Below, one piece after another: positions 1-5,857 of a stretch of 7,328 bases of DNA; position 1 is the first letter of the stretch, and each line of letters opens with the position of its first letter. The stretch covers positions 1-7,328 of the forward strand of contig DASZZV010000249.1 of assembly GCA_035544835.1 (NCBI GenBank). Direction: 5' to 3'. Both the position numbers and the translations under genes were made by a program. The stretch is from DASZZV01 sp035544835 (GTDB taxonomy: Bacteria > Acidobacteriota > Thermoanaerobaculia > Gp7-AA8). Under the pieces are notes generated by a model that did no database searches, was not told the DNA's origin, and was given only the letters and a program-made list of their open reading frames with translations.

Positions 1-342
1 CAGGCAGGATTTGATGAGGCTGAATCGGGCCAGCTCGAGCTGGCCGTCGACGAGGCCTGCGCAAATGTCATCGAGCACGCTTATGGCCACGACAACTCCA
101 AGAAGGTGACTGTCCGCGCTGTCGTTGACCATGAAGTCCTCCGGATTCACGTCATCGACACGGGAGCCGGATTCGATCCCAGCGAAGTGACTCAGGACGA
201 CCTCAAGGCGCTGGCTGAAAAACGGAAGACCGGAGGTCTCGGAATGCGACTCATCAAGTCCCTCATGGACGAGGTCCATTACGAGATCGAACCGGGGAAG
301 AAGAACGAGTTACGCATGGTGAAAAAGCTTCATCAACGGTGA
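1..342 (+). CDS. RsbW/SpoIIAB-type anti-sigma factor serine kinase, 3' part (5' end outside window)
   Basis: GHKL-fold serine protein kinase of the partner-switching type. Such kinases bind and hold a sigma factor, or another target, and phosphorylate a STAS-domain anti-anti-sigma protein with ATP. The frame is open from base 1, leaving 113 visible residues. Numbered from base 1, the N-box ELAVDEACANVIEHAY lies at residues 13-28, with the catalytic-type Glu18 and Mg-binding Asn22. The G1 box DTGAGFDP is at 53-60 and the G2-like GGLGMRLI at 78-85. The C-terminus looks complete. Family members are about 130-160 residues, so only some 20-40 N-terminal residues are missing. The stop lies against the start of the next gene, a GAF-containing SpoIIE phosphatase, which supports the partner-switch assignment. 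The N-box, G1 and G2 motifs are seen directly; the target (sigma factor or other regulator) is not known from this window. Confidence 0.9.
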   Translation, partial: QAGFDEAESGQLELAVDEACANVIEHAYGHDNSKKVTVRAVVDHEVLRIHVIDTGAGFDPSEVTQDDLKALAEKRKTGGLGMRLIKSLMDEVHYEIEPGKKNELRMVKKLHQR

Positions 343-347
343 CGGCA

Positions 348-1970
348 ATGACCATCGCCTTCGAGAGTGCGCGCGTCGAGGCCCTCGTCGAATCGGCGCG
401 GATGCTTCAGGCGACCACCGACGTCGATGAGCTTCTCCAGCATCTCCTGCGATCGGCCATGGCTCATGTCCTGGCCAGTCGCGGATTTGTCTCGATGGAG
501 CGCGAGGGCGCGCAACGCATCGAGCACGTACGCGGCCTCCCGCCCGCAACACGCGGCGCTTTGGTGGTCGACGCAGAACTGCGCTCGATTGGGATCGATC
601 ACATCCTTCCCATAGGTGAGGCAGGACTCCTCGGGATCGGCAAACTGGCGGGAGGAGAGCTGGGTGAAGAACAAAAGCAGTTCCTGTCGGCCCTTCTCGG
701 GATCTCGGCCGGGGCGATCGAGAACGTCCGCTACGCCGGCGAGGTCCGCAGACTCAATCAGTCGCTCGATCGGAAGCTCCAGGAGGTCCGAACACTTCTG
801 GAGCTCGTACGCAGCTTCACCTCGGTGACGGAACCCGACGAGGTGGCTCGAATGTTGGGGCTCACTCTGGCCGGGCAATGGGCCGTGCAGCGCTATGCCA
901 TTACGGCGCGGAAAGCCGGCCATCCTGACGTGGTGAGAAAAAAAGGGATGACTCTTCCCCATCTCGATCGCCTCTACGAAGCTGCCGCAGGCGCCGGCAA
1001 TGCCGTCGGGGTCGACCAGATCACCGACTCTGAGCTCGCCGAGCAACTCAGAGCACAAAAGGTCGCGGCACTCGTACCGATACGATCGGGTGAGCAGATT
1101 ATCGGCCTCGTCGCCCTGGGTGGACGGCCTGGCGGCTCAGGATATTCGGAAGAGGAACTGGAGTACTCGCAGGGACTGGTCGATCAGGCCGCGGTCTCGC
1201 TGGAGAACGCCTGGCATTTTCGCGACACGCTCGAGAAAAAGAAGATCGAGAAAGAGTTGGAGCTGGCCTCGGAGATTCAGAATCGGCTGCTCCCGTCAAC
1301 CATGCCCCAGCTCCCCGCACTCGACGTCTTCGCGCGTACGCGTCCGGCCCGCCATGTCGGCGGCGATTACTACGATGCCATCGCGCTCGGAAACGGCGAG
1401 ACGATGTTCTGCGTGGCGGACGTGTCGGGAAAGGGCATCGCCGCCTCGCTTTTGATGAGCAACTTTCAGGCGTCCCTTCGCGCTCTCGCTTCCACCGGAC
1501 GACCCCTTGCCGAAGTCGTAGCGAGAATGAACGACCTCATGCATGCCTCCACTGCCTCAAACAAATACGTCACGGCCATTTTCGTTCGCGTCGATCCCTA
1601 CAGCCGGGTCTGCACACTGGTCAACGCCGGGCACAACGACGGATTGATTGCTAGAGCCGATGGAACCGTTGATCGGATCAAGGCCAGTGGCACACCGGTT
1701 GGGCTCATGCCCGCACGCAGCTATACAGAGATCCGGAGTGAGCTCGCCCCTGGCGATGTCATCGCGCTGTACAGTGATGGAGTCACCGAGGCGAACGATC
1801 CCGAAGAGAACGAGTTCGGTGACGAGCGGCTGATCTCCCTTCTGCAGTCCGGCATGGGGCAGAGCGCCGAGGAGCTGGTCGGTAGAGTCTTCGTCCAGGT
1901 CGACGGCTTCGCCTCGACTGCGCCACAGTACGATGACATCACGATGATGATCATCCGGAGAACCGAATGA
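348..1970 (+). CDS. Soluble GAF-GAF-SpoIIE (PPM-type) serine phosphatase
   Basis: Predicted cytoplasmic RsbU-type phosphatase that would dephosphorylate a STAS anti-anti-sigma protein and so oppose the upstream kinase. Residues are numbered from GTG at 339. A short GAF-like domain spans about 8-130. A helical linker follows, then a second GAF-like domain at about 150-292 ending QAAVSLEN. A coiled-coil linker at 296-318 contains the typical ELASEIQNRLLPS. The SpoIIE/PPM domain covers about 320-543, with metal-ligand motifs GGDYYD (341-346), ADVSGKG (360-366), YSDGVTEA (478-485) and YDD (531-533). There are no membrane segments. Two starts are possible. GTG 339 overlaps the previous stop as GTGA. 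ATG 348 has GGTGA five bases upstream and is preferred here, giving 540 residues. The end overlaps the next gene by ATGA. The usual AGHNPP loop reads AGHNDG (430-435). The ligand of the GAF domains cannot be told. Confidence 0.92.
   Translation: MTIAFESARVEALVESARMLQATTDVDELLQHLLRSAMAHVLASRGFVSMEREGAQRIEHVRGLPPATRGALVVDAELRSIGIDHILPIGEAGLLGIGKLAGGELGEEQKQFLSALLGISAGAIENVRYAGEVRRLNQSLDRKLQEVRTLLELVRSFTSVTEPDEVARMLGLTLAGQWAVQRYAITARKAGHPDVVRKKGMTLPHLDRLYEAAAGAGNAVGVDQITDSELAEQLRAQKVAALVPIRSGEQIIGLVALGGRPGGSGYSEEELEYSQGLVDQAAVSLENAWHFRDTLEKKKIEKELELASEIQNRLLPSTMPQLPALDVFARTRPARHVGGDYYDAIALGNGETMFCVADVSGKGIAASLLMSNFQASLRALASTGRPLAEVVARMNDLMHASTASNKYVTAIFVRVDPYSRVCTLVNAGHNDGLIARADGTVDRIKASGTPVGLMPARSYTEIRSELAPGDVIALYSDGVTEANDPEENEFGDERLISLLQSGMGQSAEELVGRVFVQVDGFASTAPQYDDITMMIIRRTE
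1957..1970 (+). promoter_or_regulatory. Ribosome binding site and ATGA stop/start overlap joining the two phosphatase genes
   Basis: GGAG at 1957-1960 lies six bases before ATG 1967-1969. That ATG shares bases with the TGA stop (1968-1970) of the GAF phosphatase gene. This fixes the start of the membrane phosphatase and suggests the two are made in linked amounts. Confidence 0.75.
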
Positions 1971-3535
1971 ATCCTTCCCTTCCGGCAAAAACACAGCGCG
2001 CCGTAGTTGCTCAGCAGCCGACAGTCTCGGTTCACCTCGGGCGGCGGCCGGACCTGATCACGGTTTTTCTGATTGCGATGTTTTTGGGCGGCCTGATTGG
2101 GATGATGATCGGGCTCTCGGGCGAAAAGCCGCCGAAGAACCCGCAAAAGGCGTTTCTCGCTGTGACCGCGCTCATGGGCGCGTTAGCGAGTCTTCCGGTC
2201 CTCTACTACCTTCGCCGGCGTCCTACGTTTTTTGATGTCACCCGTGATGAGGTCCGGCTGCGCGAACGGAAAAAAACGTCCGCCATTCCAATGGGTCAGA
2301 TCTCGCGCCTGAACTACTTCAAGCAGTCGTTCTTGAGGAGCTTTTACACAGTCGAGGGACGTGACGGCGTGAGCCTGACCTTTGCGATGATCGGAAATCA
2401 GAGGCTTTCCGGTCTTCAGGAGGTGCTCGATGCGCTCGAGGAGCGAACCGGGCTGCAGTGGGTCGGTCGTCGGGCCACCACTCGGTTCCGGGATTTCGTC
2501 GCGGCCCTTCGCGCCGCCACCAACTCGAGGAATGGCTGGCGGTTACTGGGGTGGGTCGGCAGGAAGGCCCTTTACATCCGCGGCGACGATGCGGGAGTGA
2601 ACGATCCTCTGCTGCGATGGGGATACTTCCTGGTGACCCTTGCTGGCGGGGTCGCGCTTTTCTCGGTGGAAATGATCATCATCGGAAAGCTTCGCTCCAT
2701 CGCCTGGTGTGCAGTCCTCATCGCCGTCGTCTATTTTCTCAGTACGCTCGGCGTCAATGTAATTCTCGTGCTCATGCGACAGCAGGTCCGCGGACGCGAG
2801 GCACTCGAGTCCGAGCTCCTGGCAGCGCGGGAAGTGCAGACGCGTCTGCTTCCGCGTTCGACCCCTGTGATCCGCGGCCTCGATTTCGCGGCGGCATGCA
2901 TTCCCGCTCGCGAGGTTGGAGGCGATTACTACGACTTCATTTCCCTGCCTGGAGAGGCCTGCGTCGCTGTGGTTGCCGACGTCTCAGGAAAAGGGTTGGC
3001 GGCCGGGCTTCTCATGACGCTTACGAAGGGTGCATTGACCTCACGCCTGGCGCAGGGCGAGGCACTCGATCTGGCTCTAACAAGCGTTAACAGCACCATT
3101 CGCAGTTCGGCCGAGAAGAATCTCTTCGTCTCCATGGTGGTGGCGAGCGTCGACCACGCAGGCGAGGTTCTTCTCCTGCGCGCGGGGCACAACCCGCCTT
3201 TCATGTTGAGAAAAGACGGCTCGAGCGAGCGCCTCACCCCCTCGGGGATAGCGCTCGGATTCGCCGACGCTGCTCTGTTCGCTCGTCAATCGGTCGTGCA
3301 GCGGCTCTCGATGAAACCGGGGGACAGTCTCATTCTCTATTCCGATGGCGTGACCGAGGCGATGAACGGGGCAGGAGAAGAGTATGGGGAAGAGAGGCTG
3401 CTGGCGATGGCGAATCGTGGGAGCTACGCGAGCGCGGCGGAAATCAAGGATGCCCTTCTGGAAGATGTGGGCGCCTTCCGCGAGGGAGCGCCAGTCAATG
3501 ATGATCTCACGCTTGTGATCATCCGCGCCGTGTAG
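1967..3535 (+). CDS. Membrane-anchored SpoIIE (PPM-type) phosphatase with a PH-like insert
   Basis: A second serine phosphatase of the same catalytic family, with an unrelated, membrane-bound sensor half; 522 residues. TM1 is about 30-50 and TM2 about 62-82. A compact, strand-rich stretch at about 86-163 reads like a bacterial PH (bPH) domain: FFDVTRDEVRLRER, then IPMGQISRL, and a closing helix QEVLDALEERTGLQ. A polar region (164-215) follows, then TM3 (about 217-240) and TM4 (about 245-270). A coiled-coil linker at 276-297 includes ELLAAREVQTRLLP. The SpoIIE domain has GGDYYD (318-323), ADVSGKG (337-343), AGHNPP (406-411), YSDGVTEA (458-465) and NDD (511-513), so catalysis looks intact. The start overlaps the previous stop as ATGA and has GGAG six bases upstream, pointing to translational coupling. 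The phosphatase call is firm. The PH-like call rests on pattern only and could be another small beta domain. Confidence 0.9.
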   Translation: MNPSLPAKTQRAVVAQQPTVSVHLGRRPDLITVFLIAMFLGGLIGMMIGLSGEKPPKNPQKAFLAVTALMGALASLPVLYYLRRRPTFFDVTRDEVRLRERKKTSAIPMGQISRLNYFKQSFLRSFYTVEGRDGVSLTFAMIGNQRLSGLQEVLDALEERTGLQWVGRRATTRFRDFVAALRAATNSRNGWRLLGWVGRKALYIRGDDAGVNDPLLRWGYFLVTLAGGVALFSVEMIIIGKLRSIAWCAVLIAVVYFLSTLGVNVILVLMRQQVRGREALESELLAAREVQTRLLPRSTPVIRGLDFAAACIPAREVGGDYYDFISLPGEACVAVVADVSGKGLAAGLLMTLTKGALTSRLAQGEALDLALTSVNSTIRSSAEKNLFVSMVVASVDHAGEVLLLRAGHNPPFMLRKDGSSERLTPSGIALGFADAALFARQSVVQRLSMKPGDSLILYSDGVTEAMNGAGEEYGEERLLAMANRGSYASAAEIKDALLEDVGAFREGAPVNDDLTLVIIRAV

Positions 3536-3545
3536 GGCACCGCCC

Positions 3546-3566
3546 GCGGCAATGAACGGATGCCGC
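3546..3566. repeat. Short inverted repeat after the phosphatase operon
   Basis: GCGGCA (3546-3551) and TGCCGC (3561-3566) can pair as a 6-bp stem with a 9-base loop, eleven bases after the stop of the membrane phosphatase. No run of T follows on either strand, so it is not a canonical intrinsic terminator. It is the only hairpin I noticed in the convergent gap near that stop, and it may be chance in GC-rich DNA. Confidence 0.25.
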
Positions 3567-3714
3567 AACCCTCAGCGTTTCTTCGCGCCGGCGTGCAGAT
3601 CCAGTAGGGAGGAGCGACCTGTTCAGTATCCCAGGGAAACTACAAGTCCACAGCGGAGCGACTTTCCATTCCGAGGAGATTCCCCGCCTTTTCTGCACGC
3701 CGGGTCGATTCGCG

Positions 3715-3760
3715 AGAGATGATCTCGTAAGGGCCAAGCCGGCTACCGGGAGATACCTGC
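3715..3760 (-). pseudogene. N-terminal start of a eukaryotic-like Ser/Thr kinase (relic)
   Basis: On the minus strand, in a different frame from the C-lobe relic and overlapping its tail, the sequence encodes VSPGSRLGPYEIIS. This is the stereotyped opening of Acidobacteria-style eSTKs, just before the glycine-rich loop. It has no nearby ATG, and the expected GxGGMGEVY loop does not follow: the frame continues with unrelated sequence (RESTRRAEKAGNLLG) and stops at 3640. Only about 14 residues match, but the motif is distinctive. It is probably the remnant of a second kinase gene that once followed the first. Confidence 0.6.
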
Positions 3761-4006
3761 TTTGGATTGTCGGACGTGGGCCTGGACCTGTTCGGCGGAG
3801 AGACCGTCGCTAAGCCATCGAAGCTGCCGCGCGACATCGTGAGCTGTCTGCCATCGCTCATCGGGGTTCTTCTCCAGCGCCGCCGGCAGGGCCGGCTGCA
3901 GCGTACGGATCGGCGGGGGCTCGCTCGAGAGAATCGCCGCCATCAGGCCGACGCCGGATGAGCCGCTGAACGGCCGTCGCCCCGTGGCCATCTCGTAGAG
4001 ACCCAC
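3743..4006 (-). pseudogene. Eukaryotic-like Ser/Thr protein kinase, C-lobe fragment (relic)
   Basis: Remnant of the C-lobe of a Hanks-type (PknB-like) kinase. Reading on the minus strand from 4006, LYEMATGRRPFSG corresponds to the helix after the activation segment. SSEPPPI follows, then KNPDERWQTAHDVARQL, the subdomain XI region with its conserved Arg. Everything upstream (N-lobe, HRD, DFG, APE) is absent: kinase similarity begins about 20 bases past the stop of the neighbouring DUF4386 gene. The stretch ALPAALEKNPDERW also lacks the seven or eight residues that family members normally carry between the Pro-rich loop and KNP, such as RVVRTCLA, which suggests an in-frame deletion of about 24 bases. 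The frame stops at 3743 without any sensor domain. There are no catalytic residues, so it cannot be an active kinase. Whether the fragment is translated is unknown. Confidence 0.75.
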
Positions 4007-4025
4007 CCATCTGGCGATGTAGCGC

Positions 4026-4715
4026 TCATCGCGTCGCCCCCGCCGCCGGCATCGCTACACCTTTGATGAGCAGCCACAGCGCGAGCACGACTTGGAATAC
4101 CAGCGCCGGGAGCCACTGGTAATATCCCGTTAGCGGCCCTGTGGAAAAACCGGCAAGCTGCAGGGGCAGTATCACCGCGAGCAGGCCCGACGCCAATACG
4201 CCCAGCCATGCGATTGAGACAGGCACCATCCGTCCGCGCAGGAGGAGATAGGAAAAGATCAAACTCCCCACGGCAAAGAAGATCGAACCGACGGGGACGC
4301 TTGGGACCGGCATCAGCAGAAACGTGCGCAGGGCGTTCGTTGTAGGGATGTCCGGGGCACCCGTCCCGCCCCCCGCCTTCGCCAGCCACAGCAGTCCCAG
4401 GTAGTTCGGGATGTTGAGCGTACCGAGCACGCCTTCAGCAACGCGACAGACCAGGGCCAGCATTGCAAGTTCGTGGTCCTGGTGGCGTGTGATCCCGTAC
4501 AGCGTCACGGCCAGCACGAGGGCCGAGAAGCATTCCAGCAGCACAACCAGGATCGACAGGCGCACGTTCGTCGCGTACTGGCCGATGCGCGCGAGCTCGG
4601 CGGAATCACCGGCGACGCCCCTCGCCTGGTGCATCAGCAGCTCGATGCAGATACCGATCGCTGCGTAGAAGAGGTACGTGAATCCGGCGATTCTTGCGTT
4701 TGTGGTGCGCGTCAT
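4026..4715 (-). CDS. DUF4386 family membrane protein (copy 1)
   Basis: Multi-pass inner-membrane protein of unknown function, 229 residues. Start ATG 4715 was chosen over a start 14 codons further upstream because GGAGGAG (4721-4727) sits five bases before it and it forms an ATGA overlap with the preceding gene. The N-terminus RIAGFTYLFYAAIGICIELL (residues 8-27) is the family's first helix. Further hydrophobic stretches lie at about 53-75, 82-112, 141-160, 167-188 and 201-218. The protein ends with WLP..VFQV and LALWLLIKG (211-219), a signature shared with the other copies here. Its C-terminal third (AWLGVL, VILPL, WLP, LWLLIKGV) resembles the broken copy at 5566-5845 more than copies 2 and 4. 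No catalytic motif or signal peptide beyond the first helix is seen. It is the last gene of the minus-strand run and abuts the kinase debris. Confidence 0.85.
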   Translation of the reverse strand: MTRTTNARIAGFTYLFYAAIGICIELLMHQARGVAGDSAELARIGQYATNVRLSILVVLLECFSALVLAVTLYGITRHQDHELAMLALVCRVAEGVLGTLNIPNYLGLLWLAKAGGGTGAPDIPTTNALRTFLLMPVPSVPVGSIFFAVGSLIFSYLLLRGRMVPVSIAWLGVLASGLLAVILPLQLAGFSTGPLTGYYQWLPALVFQVVLALWLLIKGVAMPAAGATR

Positions 4716-4727
4716 GTCCGCTCCTCC
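4712..4727 (-). promoter_or_regulatory. Shine-Dalgarno and ATGA overlap between DUF4386 copies 2 and 1
   Basis: On the minus strand, GGAGGAG (4721-4727) precedes ATG 4713-4715 by five bases, and the ATG overlaps the TGA of copy 2 (4712-4714). This decides the start of copy 1 and removes the 14-codon upstream extension. Confidence 0.8.
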
Positions 4728-5425
4728 CGCCGTGGTAATCCCCTTATCAGGAGCCAAAGGCCCATGGTCAGTTCGAAGAAGAAGATCGGAGCTCCATAGA
4801 TCTCAACGCCGACGATCTTCGTAAGCTCGGGGAAAATGATGAACGAGAATGCGCTCGCTCCCATCAGAAAGGACGCAACCATTCCCCATGCCGCCAATCC
4901 TCTCGGGATGAAGCGCGACTTGAACCACAGATAGCAGAAGGCCGTACTTCGAAGTCCTGCCAGCACCAGGCCGACGTTATACGTAGCGCCATGCGCACGG
5001 ACCGACAGCATCGCCAGGGCCTGCAACCGGTTCGGTTCGAAGGCATGCAAGTAGTCCGCACCACTCAGTATCCGCAAAACGTCGAAGTCACTGAGCGTAA
5101 CGACGACCAGGATTGTGGTCTCGATCAGCCCCCAGCCCGTGGCCAGCAAAGCGAGGCTTCGATCGACTGGCATGAGGACCACGTAAAGAGAGACGATCAA
5201 GGCAACATCGACCGCGAAGACGGTGAGATTGCTGGCAGTACCGAGTCGGAAGAGCCGTTCGTGGGCCATGATGTTCCGCGCCGTTTGCGCGGCATTGCCG
5301 AAGGCGATGAGTCGGCTGCGTACATAGAACTCGGCGAAGATCGCCGGCGGCAGCGCAAACAGATAAGAGAATCCCACGACTGTCGCTGCTTTGCGTTGTG
5401 ATTCGTCGATGTTGGTGATGCTCAT
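4712..5425 (-). CDS. DUF4386 family membrane protein (copy 2)
   Basis: A 237-residue multi-pass membrane protein of unknown function. GAGGAGGAG (5431-5439) lies five bases before ATG 5425, a strong ribosome binding site. Family features are clear. Helix 1 (about 15-36) ends AEFYVRSRLI. The loop GNAAQTARNIMAHERLFRLG (43-62) matches copy 4, which has GNSAATANNILAHQSLF. Further helices lie at about 65-84, 90-115, 148-168, 176-198 and 211-230. SGADYLHAF (121-129) and FKSRFIPRGLAAWG (168-181) are also typical of the family. The closing motif is MGLWLLIRG (221-229). The stop overlaps the start of copy 1 by four bases, so the two are probably translated together and might form a complex; that last point is inference. 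Confidence 0.9.
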   Translation of the reverse strand: MSITNIDESQRKAATVVGFSYLFALPPAIFAEFYVRSRLIAFGNAAQTARNIMAHERLFRLGTASNLTVFAVDVALIVSLYVVLMPVDRSLALLATGWGLIETTILVVVTLSDFDVLRILSGADYLHAFEPNRLQALAMLSVRAHGATYNVGLVLAGLRSTAFCYLWFKSRFIPRGLAAWGMVASFLMGASAFSFIIFPELTKIVGVEIYGAPIFFFELTMGLWLLIRGLPRREERT

Positions 5426-5565
5426 TTCGTCTCCTCCTCGGAGCGAAGCAGAAGTAGGAACAGCAGCTACGTTCTCTCGTCATCAGGCGATAGCAAGTTA
5501 GCCAGGGTGGGGACGACCCAGGTGTCGAAACGTCATTCCTGGGCGCGATGCCGCCCCTGCTCCGC
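5426..5565. other. 140-base gap between broken and intact DUF4386 copies
   Basis: Apart from the ribosome binding site of copy 2 (5431-5439) nothing can be assigned. On the minus strand a TTGCTA hexamer is followed 17 bases later by AACGTA, but that matches a -10 box too poorly to call a promoter. The gap is long compared with the 12-base and overlapping junctions elsewhere in the run, so a promoter here is possible but not shown. Confidence 0.4.
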
Positions 5566-5845
5566 TCATACTGTTTGCCTCGCCGGCTCAAGAAGTCGGT
5601 TGCGCGGGGTGACTCCCTTGATCAACAGCCAGAGCCCGAGCGTCACTTCGAACACGAACAGAGGCAGCCAGGAGAGCCAGACCACTGCGCCGTCGATGAG
5701 ACCGAGCCCTTCCAAAGGGAGAATCACGATCATCAACAGCGAGCCGATCACACCGAGCCAGGCCAGGGGCACGACCGGACCGATCCGATGGCGACTGGAG
5801 AGTTAGGCTCGCGCTGGCCTGCTCGCTCCATCGCTTTGAGCTCAT
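5566..5845 (-). pseudogene. Broken DUF4386 gene: start and RBS kept, N-terminal two-thirds deleted
   Basis: The 3' end encodes a clear DUF4386 C-terminus: VPLAWLGVIGSLLM, VILPLEGLG, WLPLFVFEV and LGLWLLIKGV, close in pattern to copy 1. It covers about 66 residues against a family length of about 230. In that frame a stop lies just upstream (TAA at 5803-5805) after SSRHRIGP. The 5' end survives separately: AAGGAG, overlapping the stop of copy 4, lies eight bases before ATG 5845. That ATG opens MSSKRWSEQ in a different frame, which reads through the C-terminal coding region without making the family sequence. The simplest reading is a deletion of roughly 450-500 bases joining the first codons out of frame to the last third. 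A short protein from an internal GTG (5772), with two helices, cannot be excluded. Confidence 0.75.
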
Positions 5846-5857
5846 ACTCGTTTCTCC

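Larger units (their letters stand above)
3536..4025. other. Convergent gap of 490 bases with kinase debris only
   Basis: The region separates the plus-strand phosphatase operon from the minus-strand DUF4386 operon. It contains the two kinase relics (3715-4006) and a weak inverted repeat (3546-3566). In 3567-3714 I see no recognisable gene, RNA, repeat or clear terminator. The short open frames there show no family features. Confidence 0.6.

Noticed and set aside
333..1058. A 241-codon open frame on the minus strand opposite the GAF phosphatase
   Set aside because: It lies entirely within a well-supported gene on the other strand, has no recognisable domain and no ribosome binding site. Long antisense frames are common in GC-rich coding DNA.
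1557..1994. A 145-codon minus-strand frame opposite the phosphatase C-terminus
   Set aside because: It is a shadow of the SpoIIE coding sequence, with no family features.
2458..3090. A 210-codon plus-strand frame within the membrane phosphatase gene
   Set aside because: Arg/Ser/Gly-rich out-of-frame translation. The true frame has four TM segments and all the catalytic motifs.
3546..3590. Intrinsic terminator after the phosphatase operon
   Set aside because: The stem is only 6 bp and no T-run follows on either strand. It is kept only as a weak inverted repeat.
3567..3714. Possible WD40/TolB-like sensor remnant of the eSTK
   Set aside because: The translated fragments (TRRAEKAGNLLGMES and neighbours) have at best a faint likeness to eSTK C-terminal repeats, across a stop codon. 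This is not enough to call.
4673..4757. Upstream start for DUF4386 copy 1 adding 14 residues
   Set aside because: The extension lies inside the end of copy 2. The ATG at 4715 has a strong GGAGGAG and the ATGA overlap.
5470..5510. Sigma-70 promoter for DUF4386 copy 2 (TTGCTA, 17 bases, AACGTA on the minus strand)
   Set aside because: The -10 hexamer matches the consensus very poorly, and such partial matches are expected by chance.
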